DNA from: Pseudomonas putida | Lineage (GTDB): Bacteria > Pseudomonadota > Gammaproteobacteria > Pseudomonadales > Pseudomonadaceae | DNA length: 64,000 bases | Assembly (NCBI RefSeq): GCF_005080685.1 | Contig: NZ_CP039371.1 | Span: forward strand, 5,704,001-5,768,000 | Direction of reading: 5' to 3' | In this document: positions 10,010 to 18,154 of the stretch, in pieces | Position numbering within the stretch: position 1 is the first letter of the stretch | Layout of the letters: each line of letters opens with the position of its first letter | The notes under the pieces: generated by a model | What the model saw: only the letters and a program-made list of their open reading frames with translations | Databases searched by the model: none | Told to the model about the DNA's origin: nothing | Made by a program: the position numbers and the translations under genes

Positions 10010-12448
10010 TCAGGCCGGCTTGGCCTGGGCCACCATCTCTTCCAGGCGCTCCTTCTCCGCGTCCTTGATCTCTTCCTCGCTGATCATTTCGGCGATTTCA
10101 CGCAGGCGCTCGACCACCCGGGCGTTCACGCTGCCCTCGGTGAACTGCCCGTTGTCGTCGAGTTCCCCGGCTTCCTCGCCCACCAGCAGGCTGAGCGCTT
10201 CATCGGCCTGCTTGACCGCGTAGACATGGAACTGCCCGGCCTCGACCGCCTGCAGCACACGCTCGTCGAGCATCAGCGTGGCGACGTTGGCGCGCGGAAT
10301 GATCACCCCCTGGTCGCCGGTCAGCCCACGGGCCTCGCAGAGGCGGAAGAAGCCTTCGATCTTCTCGTTGACCCCACCGACCGCCTGCACCTCGCCGAAC
10401 TGGTTGATCGAGCCGGTGATGGCGAAGCACTGCTTGAGCGGCGTACGCGAGAGGGCCGAGATCAGCGTGCAGACCTCGCCCAGCGATGCGCTGTCGCCGT
10501 CGACGTAGCCATAGGACTGCTCCAGGGCAATGCTCGCCGAGATCGCCAGGGGGAATTCCTGGGCATAGCGGCTGCCCAGGTAGCCCGTGAGGATCATCAC
10601 GCCCTTGGAGTGGATCGGCTGGCCCAGGTTGACCTCGCGCTCGATATCGACGATGCCGCTACCGCCGGGGTAGACGGTGGCCGAGATGCGTGCCGGCATG
10701 CCGAACGCCGAGTCGCCGACCTCGAGCACGGTGAGGCCGTTGCACTTGCCGATCGCCGCGCCTTCGGTGTCGATCAGGATGATGCCGGCGAGCATGTCGT
10801 CGAGCACCCGCTGCGAGACCCGGCCGGTACGCGTGGCCTTGGCCTTGAGCGCGCGCTCGATGTGCCCGGCGTCGGTCATCTCGTCGCTGGCCAGTTGGCG
10901 GATGAAGTCTGCCTCGCTGACCAGCTGGAACAGATCGCCGATCCGTGCCGACAGGCGCGACTGGTTTTCCGCCAGACGTGCACTGAACGTGGCCAGCCGC
11001 GCCACGGCGTCACTGGTCAGCGGCGCCATGCCCTCTTCGTTGGTGCGGGTACGCAACAGTTGGGCGAACTGCTCGAGGTTCTCGTCGACCATCGGCATGT
11101 CTTCGTCGAAGTCGACCAGCACGCGGAACATCTCCTGGAAGTCCGGATCATGGTCCTGCAACGCGTAGTACAACTGGCGCGAGCCGATGATCACCAGCTT
11201 GACCTTGAGCGGGATCATCTGCGGCGTCAGGCTCACCGTGGCGACCCTGCCGAGCTCGCCCAGCGGCGATTCCATTTTCAGCTTGCGCGACTGCAGCGCC
11301 CGCTTGAGCGCGTCCCAGACGAACGGCTCGCCGAGCATCTTTTCCGCTTCGAGGATCAGGAAACCGCCATTGGCCCGGTGCAGGGCGCCGGGACGCAGCT
11401 GGCGGTACGAGGTGTACAGCGCGCCCTGATCGGTGCTGTATTCGATACGCCCGAACAGGTTGTCGTAGGTCGGGTGCGGTTCGAACACCACCGGCGCGCC
11501 GCCATCGACGTGGTGACCGACCACCAGGCTCGGCGCGTATTGCTCCTCGAGCAGCTTGCGTGCCACGGCGTCGGCCTTGCTGTCGTCGACCAGTTGTTCG
11601 ACCACGGTGCGCAGCAGGTTCAACTGCACCGACTGCAGGTAGGCGCACACCGCTGCGTTTTCGGCGTACTTCTCCGAAAGTGGCGCCAGCAGTGGCTGCA
11701 GGGCCAGGGTGATGGTTTCTTCGTTCAACTGGCGCAGTTGGTTGTTCGACTCACGTTTCCACTGCGGCAGGCTGGCGAGTTCCTCGTTGAGGCGCTCTTC
11801 GAGGGCGGCGATGTCCTCATGGAACTGCTCGCGCACTGCCTCGGGCAGTTGGGCGAACTCGGCTTCGTCGAGGGCCTTGCCGTCGGCCATGGGGGTGAAG
11901 GCGACGTTGCTGGCGTCACGGTAAAGGGCCACGTCCTTTTCCAGCGAAGCCCGCTCGATCACATCCAGGGCGCGATCGTAGCGCTGGTTGAAGGCGCGAT
12001 CGATGGCGCCTTTCTTCTGCTGGTAGGACGGGTGCTCGAACACCGCAGGGAAGGTGGCCAGCAGGTTGTCGATCAGCCCACCCATATCAGCGATGAAGGC
12101 GTGCGCGGTCCCCGAGGGCAGCTCCAGCGCGCGAGGCTCGCGGGTGTCGTCGTAATGGTTGACGTAGACCCAGTCGGACGGGGTCTGCTGGCGCTTGCCC
12201 TCGGCCTTGAGGTAGCGCTTGACGAACGAGAAGCGCCCGGTACCGGGCTCGCCCATCACGTAGACGTTGTAACCGGGGCGCGGCATGGCCACGCCGAATT
12301 GCAGGGCCTCGACAGCACGTTCCTGGCCCAGGACACCACGAAAAGGCTCCAGATCGTCGGTATGGGTAAACGCAAACTGCTCGGGAGAAAAACGCCGGGT
12401 CAGGGCTTCAGGCGCAAGACGCAGGCGCGCAGCGACGGGATCGGGCAT
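10010..12448 (-). CDS. Lon-like ATP-dependent protease (AAA + S16 peptidase)
   Basis: The 812-residue protein joins an AAA ATPase region to a C-terminal Lon S16 protease domain (about 570-780). The catalytic Ser lies in DGDSASLGE and the Lys in NEKIEGFF, the Lon Ser-Lys dyad. The N-terminal nucleotide site reads MGEPGTGRFSF, with Arg where a classic P-loop has Lys. A Glu-rich coiled segment (about 185-235) interrupts the AAA module, and the Walker B-like stretch is FLILEAEKML. This is the LonB/YcbZ-like group rather than housekeeping Lon, and its substrates are unknown. Start at the ATG at 12448 behind AAGGAAA. It is a single-gene unit. Confidence 0.88.
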   Translation of the reverse strand: MPDPVAARLRLAPEALTRRFSPEQFAFTHTDDLEPFRGVLGQERAVEALQFGVAMPRPGYNVYVMGEPGTGRFSFVKRYLKAEGKRQQTPSDWVYVNHYDDTREPRALELPSGTAHAFIADMGGLIDNLLATFPAVFEHPSYQQKKGAIDRAFNQRYDRALDVIERASLEKDVALYRDASNVAFTPMADGKALDEAEFAQLPEAVREQFHEDIAALEERLNEELASLPQWKRESNNQLRQLNEETITLALQPLLAPLSEKYAENAAVCAYLQSVQLNLLRTVVEQLVDDSKADAVARKLLEEQYAPSLVVGHHVDGGAPVVFEPHPTYDNLFGRIEYSTDQGALYTSYRQLRPGALHRANGGFLILEAEKMLGEPFVWDALKRALQSRKLKMESPLGELGRVATVSLTPQMIPLKVKLVIIGSRQLYYALQDHDPDFQEMFRVLVDFDEDMPMVDENLEQFAQLLRTRTNEEGMAPLTSDAVARLATFSARLAENQSRLSARIGDLFQLVSEADFIRQLASDEMTDAGHIERALKAKATRTGRVSQRVLDDMLAGIILIDTEGAAIGKCNGLTVLEVGDSAFGMPARISATVYPGGSGIVDIEREVNLGQPIHSKGVMILTGYLGSRYAQEFPLAISASIALEQSYGYVDGDSASLGEVCTLISALSRTPLKQCFAITGSINQFGEVQAVGGVNEKIEGFFRLCEARGLTGDQGVIIPRANVATLMLDERVLQAVEAGQFHVYAVKQADEALSLLVGEEAGELDDNGQFTEGSVNARVVERLREIAEMISEEEIKDAEKERLEEMVAQAKPA

Positions 12449-12639
12449 TGGGTTTCCTTACTTCGGCGGGGCGATACGGAGCATTCTGGCGCTGCCAACG
12501 CGCGGGTTGCAAGGCTCCTTGGGACTTTATGTCGCAGCCGTACTCGCCTGGCGCACAGCAAATTTTTCGCAATCAACGACGCAACCTTTAGATCGTGCCT
12601 AAACTCCAAGCTGCGCGGGTGGGTAAAACGCTTTCCCGC

Positions 12640-12658
12640 CTGGCAACCGAGTTGCCAG
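12640..12658 (+). promoter_or_regulatory. Hairpin in the leader of the DUF3015 gene
   Basis: CTGGCAAC-CGA-GTTGCCAG is a perfect 8-bp stem 42 bp upstream of the ATG. There is no T-run, so it looks more like an mRNA-stabilising or operator element than a terminator. Confidence 0.4.
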
Positions 12659-12699
12659 ACAACCCTGACCCTTGGTTAAGACAAATAGAGAACAATGCT

Positions 12700-13188
12700 A
12701 TGAAACGGATTCTTCTGGGTACTCTGTTCACCGTGGTCTCCCTCAACGCCATGGCCGAAGCGCCAGGTGGCCCGAACTGCGGCTGGGGTAACCTGCTGTT
12801 CGAAGGCCAACGTGGCACCCCGGCCCACTTCCTGGCCTCCACCACCAACGGCACCTCCGGTAACGCCACCTTCGGCATGACCTCCGGTACCAACGGTTGC
12901 TCCACCAAAGCTGCACTGACCTACGGCGGCAAATCCTGGTTCGCCATGAATGGCATGATGAACGAGCTGTCCGAAGACATGGCCATGGGCCAAGGCGAAG
13001 CGCTGACCACCTATGCGGTGGTACTGGGCGTCGCACCTGAAGACCGCGGCTACTTCGCATCGGTCACCCACCAGCACTTCAACCAGATCTTCAGCAGCGC
13101 CGACGTGAACGCCGAAACCGTTCATGCCAACACCCTGGCTGTCCTGAAGAGCGACCCACGCCTGGCCAAATACGCCACCGAGGCCTGA
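12700..13188 (+). CDS. DUF3015 family exported protein
   Basis: The 162-residue precursor has a clear signal peptide (MKRILLGTLFTVVSLNAMA, cut at AMA-EA). The mature part matches DUF3015: PNCGWGNLLFEGQRGTPAH, TSGTNGCSTKAALTYGG with two conserved Cys, and a helical C-terminal half. The frame is open upstream to 12595, but the signal peptide fixes the start at 12700. A terminator follows directly. In Pseudomonas this gene precedes a DUF4105 gene, as here, which suggests a shared envelope role. No function is known. Confidence 0.9.
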   Translation: MKRILLGTLFTVVSLNAMAEAPGGPNCGWGNLLFEGQRGTPAHFLASTTNGTSGNATFGMTSGTNGCSTKAALTYGGKSWFAMNGMMNELSEDMAMGQGEALTTYAVVLGVAPEDRGYFASVTHQHFNQIFSSADVNAETVHANTLAVLKSDPRLAKYATEA

Positions 13189-13200
13189 GTCCGGCATCTC

Positions 13201-13240
13201 CCGCCCCGCTACCGGGGCGGGTTTCGCTTTTCTTTCGGCA
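13201..13240 (+). terminator. Intrinsic terminator after the DUF3015 gene
   Basis: An 8-bp stem CCGCCCCG/CGGGGCGG is followed by GGTTTCGCTTTTCTTT, 12 bp past the stop. Confidence 0.8.
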
Positions 13241-13262
13241 TCGTTGAGAAGTAGTTGCCCCC

Positions 13263-15116
13263 ATGCTCAAACGCCTCGCTTCCCTGGCGCTGCTGTTCTG
13301 CGCCCCGCTTCACGCAGCGCCCGTGCTGGATGACGCCCGTGTTCGGCAACTGGCCGGTACGCCTTACTGGATCGCCCTCGGTCACTACGAGACCGCCAAG
13401 CTCGGCGGCTGGCGCAGCTATGTGGACGATGACGCTTTCTTCCTCGCCGCCGATGGCGCCCACCATCCCGATCATGAGCTGCGGGCCACGGTGCACGCGC
13501 TGTACGCACCGGCCAACCTCGGCGACAAGCATGCCCAGTGCGTTTTCCCGGCACGCACCCGTTGGCTGCGTGAACAGCTCGACCTGCAGAACCTGCCGCA
13601 ACCGGACTGCCAGGAATTCAAGACCTGGTACCAGTCGATCGACCCGCACAGCGCTGCGCTGATCTTCCCGGCGGCCTACCTGAACAGCCCATCGTCCATG
13701 TTCGGCCATACCCTGCTGCGCATCGACCAATCCAATACCCGCAGCGACGACACGACGTTGCTGAGCTACGCCATCAACTTCGGTGCCTATATCGAAGGCA
13801 GCGACAACAGCATTCTCTACGCCTGGAAAGGCCTGATGGGTGGTTACCCCGGCCTGTTCGCGCTGATGCCCTACCAGGAGAAACTGTCCGAATACCGCAG
13901 CCTGGAAAACCGCGACCTGTGGGAATACCAGCTGGACCTCACGCCGGAAGAGACCGGGCGTATGGTCGAGCATGTGTGGGAACTCAAGCAGATCCAGTTC
14001 GATTACTTCTTCTTCGATGAAAACTGCTCCTACCGCCTGCTCGAACTGCTGCAGGTGGCGCGGCCAGGTCTGGACCTGACCTCGCAGTTTCCGCTTACCG
14101 CCATCCCCACCGACACGGTCAAGGCGGTGAAACAGTCGGGCCTGGTGTCGAGCATCAACTACCGGCCCTCGCGTGAACGTGAACTGCTGGCCCGCGCCGA
14201 ACCGCTCGACCATGCCGAGAAGCGCCAGGTACTGGCCGTCAGCGCCGACACCAGGCAACTGCAAGCCCCCGAATTCACCGCCCTGCCCCGCGAACGCCAG
14301 GCCCTGGTGCAGGATGCCGCATACCGCCTGGAGCGCTACCGCGCCAACGGCCAGGAACGCGACCCCGAACAGGCCCGGCGCAGCTTCGAGTTGCTCCGGG
14401 CGATCAACCGCAACCCACCGCCGCCGCTGGAGATCGAGCGCCCCGGGTTGCCCGAGGACGGCCATGACTCGCGCACCTGGCAACTGGGCGTGGGCACTCG
14501 CGAAGACCGGGCATACGCCGAATACGGCCTGCGCATGGCCTACCACGATCTCAACGACAACGCCTACGGCTTCCCGCTGGGGGCGCAGATCGAGATCCTC
14601 CAGCTCAAGGTGCGCCAATACGAGGGCAACGACTGGCAGGTGCAACGCCTGGACCTGGCCACCATCCGTTCGCTGACGCCGCGCAACGAGCTGCTCAAGC
14701 CCTGGTCCTGGCAAGTGGCTGGCGGCCTGGAGCGGGTGCCTGGCAAGCATGACGACGAAGTGCTGGTCAGCCACGTCAACGGCGGCGCTGGCGGCACCTG
14801 GCAACTGGCCGACGGCCTGCTGGGCTTTGCCTTGGGCACGCTGCGTGTCGAGCATCACAACGACTTCGCCCAGTTCGTGGCACCGGCGACGGGCTTCAAC
14901 GGCGGCCTGCTGTGGCGCAATGGGTTGGGCAACATGACCCTGGAGGCCAAGGGCGACTACTTCACCAATGGCGAAGTACGGCGCAGCCTGAGTCTCAATC
15001 AGCAGTGGGAAATCAGCCAGAACCTGGGTGTGCGCCTGAGTGCAGCAAGGCAGTTCAGCCACCTGGCCAGCGCGCAGAACGAGGTGACGCTGGAGTTGAA
15101 GTGGTACCACTACTGA
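13263..15116 (+). CDS. DUF4105 (Lnb N-terminal-like) outer envelope protein
   Basis: The 617-residue protein has a signal peptide (residues 1-19, CAPLHAAP). An N-terminal DUF4105 domain (about 100-290) carries PSSMFGHTLLRI, YAWKGLMGGYPGLFA, EYQLDLTPEE and DENCSYRLLELLQ. The His in FGHTLLRI and the Cys in ENCSY are the conserved pair expected of a papain-like fold. The C-terminal third (about 400-617) alternates polar and aromatic residues and ends LELKWYHY, like an outer-membrane beta barrel. I infer an outer-membrane-anchored periplasmic enzyme. It starts 74 bp after the DUF3015 stop, behind a terminator. Confidence 0.88.
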   Translation: MLKRLASLALLFCAPLHAAPVLDDARVRQLAGTPYWIALGHYETAKLGGWRSYVDDDAFFLAADGAHHPDHELRATVHALYAPANLGDKHAQCVFPARTRWLREQLDLQNLPQPDCQEFKTWYQSIDPHSAALIFPAAYLNSPSSMFGHTLLRIDQSNTRSDDTTLLSYAINFGAYIEGSDNSILYAWKGLMGGYPGLFALMPYQEKLSEYRSLENRDLWEYQLDLTPEETGRMVEHVWELKQIQFDYFFFDENCSYRLLELLQVARPGLDLTSQFPLTAIPTDTVKAVKQSGLVSSINYRPSRERELLARAEPLDHAEKRQVLAVSADTRQLQAPEFTALPRERQALVQDAAYRLERYRANGQERDPEQARRSFELLRAINRNPPPPLEIERPGLPEDGHDSRTWQLGVGTREDRAYAEYGLRMAYHDLNDNAYGFPLGAQIEILQLKVRQYEGNDWQVQRLDLATIRSLTPRNELLKPWSWQVAGGLERVPGKHDDEVLVSHVNGGAGGTWQLADGLLGFALGTLRVEHHNDFAQFVAPATGFNGGLLWRNGLGNMTLEAKGDYFTNGEVRRSLSLNQQWEISQNLGVRLSAARQFSHLASAQNEVTLELKWYHY

Positions 15117-15213
15117 GCCAGGCCGTGAACCCACCGACTCTTTGACACGTTTTTGACCCCTCTCCGACAAATAGCCACCTAGACTTCCCGCATCACCGGG
15201 AGGTCCAGGGGCT

Positions 15214-15570
15214 ATGTGGCGGTATGTGTTCGGCTTGTGCGTCGTGTTGTCGTTGTGGGGCTGTGAAACCACCCACGAGCAGATGCTCGAACGGGGATAC
15301 CCGCCGGCCTACGCCGATGGTTTTCAGGATGGCTGCAGCAGTGGCCGCCAGGCCGCCGGCTTGATGGTCGGTGGCTTTCGCAAGGACGTGCCGCGCTACC
15401 TGGATGAGCGCCAGTACGAAAACGGCTGGGACGACGGTTTCCGCCAGTGTCAGGCGATGCAGAACAGCGAAGACCTGCGCCAGTACCGCGAACGCTACTG
15501 GGACGAACGCGATCGCGACTGGCAGCAGGAAAAAGACCGCGACGCCGCCCGCGCCTATCGACGCAAGTAG
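15214..15570 (+). CDS. Small lipoprotein
   Basis: The 118-residue product starts MWRYVFGLCVVLSLWGCETT. It has a short hydrophobic segment and a lipobox ending LWGC (Cys17), so it is a predicted lipoprotein with Glu at +2. The mature part is Tyr/Asp/Arg-rich with GYPPAYADGFQDGCSSGRQA and NGWDDGFRQCQ, and the tail is highly charged. I do not recognise a named family. It is co-oriented with the DUF4105 gene upstream (98-bp gap) and the Gre-like gene downstream (68-bp gap). Confidence 0.8.
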   Translation: MWRYVFGLCVVLSLWGCETTHEQMLERGYPPAYADGFQDGCSSGRQAAGLMVGGFRKDVPRYLDERQYENGWDDGFRQCQAMQNSEDLRQYRERYWDERDRDWQQEKDRDAARAYRRK

Positions 15571-15638
15571 GTCGCGCCGGGACATTCGGCGAAACCCCGC
15601 CCCTGTCACCATGGTCTTCTGCACAAGGAGGCCATTAC

Positions 15639-16136
15639 ATGAGCCGAGCATTCGTCAACGAGGACCACGCTGCCGCCCAGGCCAGCCAGCCGGTGGAGCG
15701 ACGCGTCAGCGACCAGCCCAACTACGTCACCGCCGCCGGCCTGCGCCAGCTGCAACAGCGCGTGGCCGAACTCAATGCCCAACGCAGCGACCTGCAGGCG
15801 CAGGGAGAGCGCGCCGACCGCCAGCAACTGGCCGATGTCGAGCGTGACCTGCGGTATTTCAGTGCCCGGGTACAGAGCGCCCAAGTAGTCCCTGCCGCGA
15901 CGTCGCGCAGCAAGGTGCAAATCGGCAGCCGGGTCAGGTTCGTCGATGAACAGGACCAGGAGCACCAGGTGCAATTGGTGGGCGAGGACGAGGCCGATGC
16001 TGGGCGCGGGTTGATCAACTGGGGGTCGCCACTGGGGCGGGCGCTGCTGGGCGCAGGGCCGGGGGATGAGGTGGTGTGGCGGCGGCCAGCGGGGGATTTG
16101 GCGATCGAGGTGATCGAGATCGGCGGTGCTGGCTAG
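15639..16136 (+). CDS. GreA/GreB-family (Rnk-like) RNA polymerase-binding protein
   Basis: The 165-residue protein combines an N-terminal helical segment (residues 25-75: YVTAAGLRQLQQRVAELNAQ, then DVERDLRYFSARV) with a C-terminal FKBP-like Gre domain (about 85-160: VQIGSRVRFVDEQDQEHQVQ, VGEDEADAGRGLINWGSPLG, GDEVVWRRPAGDLAIEVIEI). This is the layout of GreB relatives that bind the secondary channel of RNA polymerase. The usual acidic tip pair of GreA is not obvious, so transcript-cleavage activity is uncertain. Start at 15639 is set by AAGGAGG at 15625-15631. The TAG stop falls inside the first unit of the following repeat array. Confidence 0.85.
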   Translation: MSRAFVNEDHAAAQASQPVERRVSDQPNYVTAAGLRQLQQRVAELNAQRSDLQAQGERADRQQLADVERDLRYFSARVQSAQVVPAATSRSKVQIGSRVRFVDEQDQEHQVQLVGEDEADAGRGLINWGSPLGRALLGAGPGDEVVWRRPAGDLAIEVIEIGGAG

Positions 16137-16493
16137 GGCCCTGGGGGCTGCTGCGCAGCCCTATCGCGACGCAAGGCCGCTCCCACAAACGAAACGCAGA
16201 GTACTTGGAGGAGCTAGGGCTCTGGGGCTGCTGCGCAGCCCTATCGCGACGCAAGGCCGCTCCCACAAACGAAACGCAGAGTACTTGGAGGAGCTAGGGC
16301 TCTGGGGCTGCTGCGCAGCACTATCGCGACGCAAGGCCGCTCCCACAAACGAAACGCAGAGTACTAGGAGGAGCTAGGGCTCTGGGGCTGCTGCGCAGCC
16401 CTATCGCGACGCAAGGCCGCTCCCACAAACGAAGCGCAGAGTACGTGTGGGAGCGGCCTTGCGTCGCGATAGGGCCGCGCAGCGGCCCCTGCG
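16132..16493. repeat. Tandem array of an 80-bp REP-containing unit, capped by an inverted REP
   Basis: A unit beginning CTGCTGCGCAGCCCTATCGC recurs at 16148, 16228, 16308 and 16388, exactly 80 bp apart. Copies 1 and 2 are identical, copy 3 differs at two bases, and copy 4 differs at one base before it diverges at 16445. There the sequence switches to the inverted REP arm (GTGTGGGAGCGGCCTTGCGT to 16493). Each unit holds the REP core GCAAGGCCGCTCCCACA and a spacer ending GAGGAGCTAGGGCTC. It lies between the Gre-like gene and the converging gdhA; nothing else is visible in this 366-bp gap. Confidence 0.95.
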
Positions 16494-16502
16494 GTTTCGG
16501 AC

Positions 16503-17843
16503 TCAGACCACGCCCTGGGCCAGCATGGCATCGGCGACTTTCACGAAGCCGGCGATGTTTGCGCCCTTGACGTAGTTGACGCTGCCATCGGCTTCCTCGC
16601 CATAGTGCACGCAAGCATGGTGGATCGACTGCATGATGTTGTGCAGCTTGCTGTCCACTTCCCCGGCAGTCCACAGCAGGCGCATGGCGTTTTGCGACAT
16701 CTCCAGGCCCGAGACGGCCACGCCACCGGCGTTGGATGCCTTGCCCGGCGCATAGAGGATGCCGGCCTCGATGAAGATATCCACAGCGTCCAGAGTGGTC
16801 GGCATGTTGGCGCCTTCGGCCACGCAGATGCAGCCATTGCTGAGCAAGGTGCGGGCGTCCTCGCTGCACAGTTCGTTCTGGGTGGCGCATGGCAGGGCGA
16901 TGTCGCATGGCAGGCTCCACGGGGTCTGGCCCTTGCGGAACTCCAGGCCGAACTGCCCGGCCAACTCGCTGATGCGGCCACGCTTGACGTTCTTGAGTTC
17001 CATCAGCGCATCCCACTGGGCATCGGTCAGGCCGGCCTCGGCGTAAAGCGTGCCTTCGGAGTCCGACAGCGAGATGACCTTGCCGCCCAGGTCCATGACC
17101 TTGCGTGCAGCATATTGGGCCACGTTGCCGGAGCCGGAGATGGCCACGCGGCGCCCGTCGATGCGCTTGTCCTGGCGCTTGAGCATCTCTTCGGCGAAGT
17201 ACACGCAGCCGTAGCCGGTGGCTTCTGGACGGATCAGGCTGCCACCGTAGGTCATGCCCTTGCCGGTCAGCACCGAGGTGAACTGGTTGGCCAGGCGCTT
17301 GTACTGGCCGAACATGAAGCCGATTTCGCGCGCGCCCACGCCGATGTCACCGGCCGGTACATCGCAGTCGGCACCGATGTGGCGGTACAGCTCGCTCATG
17401 AAGGCCTGGCAGAAGCGCATGACCTCGGCGTCGCTCTTGCCCTTCGGATCGAAGTCCGAACCGCCCTTGCCACCGCCCATGGGCAGCGAGGTCAGGGAGT
17501 TCTTGAAGACCTGTTCGAAGGCCAGGAACTTGAGCACGCTCAGGTTCACCGAGGGGTGGAAGCGCAGGCCGCCCTTGTAGGGACCGATGGCGCTGCTCAT
17601 CTGGATGCGATAACCGCGGTTGACCTGGACCTTGCCCTGGTCATCGACCCAGGACACCCGGAACAGTACGGCACGCTCTGGCTCGACCATGCGTTCGAGG
17701 ATACCGGCCTGCAGGTAACGAGGGTTGGCTTCGAGGAATGGCCAGAGGCTGCGCAGCACCTCTTCCACCGCCTGGTGGAATTCAGGCTGGCCTGGGTCGC
17801 GTTGCTGGAGGCGTGCGAGGAAATGGTCGACAGATTCGATCAT
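16503..17843 (-). CDS. gdhA: NADP-dependent glutamate dehydrogenase
   Basis: GdhA aminates 2-oxoglutarate with ammonium and NADPH. The 446-residue protein has GGLRFHPSVNLSVLKFLAFE, the catalytic Lys region LPMGGGKGGSDFDPKGKSD, GDIGVGAREIGFMFGQYKR and the nucleotide-binding AISGSGNVAQYAARKV. It is full length for the hexameric bacterial type. Start at 17843 (GGTGAG nine bases upstream); an in-frame ATG three codons earlier is possible. GCACC/GGTGC half-sites at 17909-17913 and 17950-17954 lie upstream. P. putida gdhA is known to be repressed by NtrC, and these could belong to such sites (inference). Confidence 0.96.
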   Translation of the reverse strand: MIESVDHFLARLQQRDPGQPEFHQAVEEVLRSLWPFLEANPRYLQAGILERMVEPERAVLFRVSWVDDQGKVQVNRGYRIQMSSAIGPYKGGLRFHPSVNLSVLKFLAFEQVFKNSLTSLPMGGGKGGSDFDPKGKSDAEVMRFCQAFMSELYRHIGADCDVPAGDIGVGAREIGFMFGQYKRLANQFTSVLTGKGMTYGGSLIRPEATGYGCVYFAEEMLKRQDKRIDGRRVAISGSGNVAQYAARKVMDLGGKVISLSDSEGTLYAEAGLTDAQWDALMELKNVKRGRISELAGQFGLEFRKGQTPWSLPCDIALPCATQNELCSEDARTLLSNGCICVAEGANMPTTLDAVDIFIEAGILYAPGKASNAGGVAVSGLEMSQNAMRLLWTAGEVDSKLHNIMQSIHHACVHYGEEADGSVNYVKGANIAGFVKVADAMLAQGVV

Positions 17844-17995
17844 GGTAGACATCTCACCAAGAGGGATTGGACTTATTGGTTTTTTCAGGAATGTACCAAG
17901 AAGCAATCGCACCGGAACAGGGCAAAATGTCGTTTTTATGAAATTTTTTGGTGCGTTTTATATAAATGTATACAGTTTCCTGTCGGCGGTGTCTG

Positions 17996-18082
17996 TTTCG
18001 CGGGCAAGCCCGGTCCCACAAGGACTCTCGTGATACTCAAGGTTTGTGGATCATCTGTAGGAGCGGGCTTGCCCGCGAAGCA
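17996..18082. repeat. REP pair between gdhA promoter and ettA end
   Basis: TTCGCGGGCAAGCCCGGTCC and GGAGCGGGCTTGCCCGCGAA face each other. The 311-bp gap 17844-18154 otherwise holds the AT-rich gdhA upstream region (17880-17985) and the ettA terminator. Confidence 0.75.
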
Positions 18083-18106
18083 GCCGCCGCGACTTACGGG
18101 TAAGCA

Positions 18107-18133
18107 CAAAAATGGGGCCTAAAAAGGCCCCAT
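18107..18133 (-). terminator. Intrinsic terminator after ettA
   Basis: A stem ATGGGGCCT/AGGCCCCAT with a four-base loop is followed on the minus strand by TTTTTG, 22 bp beyond the ettA stop. Confidence 0.9.
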
Positions 18134-18154
18134 TCCTGTGCATCCAAAACCGAC

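Noticed and set aside
10226..12679. 817-codon open frame antisense to the Lon-like protease
   Set aside because: It is a high-GC shadow: no family similarity, Gln/His/Val-biased composition, and the minus-strand frame is a complete known enzyme family.
16132..16493. CRISPR array
   Set aside because: Direct repeats are 80 bp with no variable spacers, consist of REP palindromes, and no cas genes are near.
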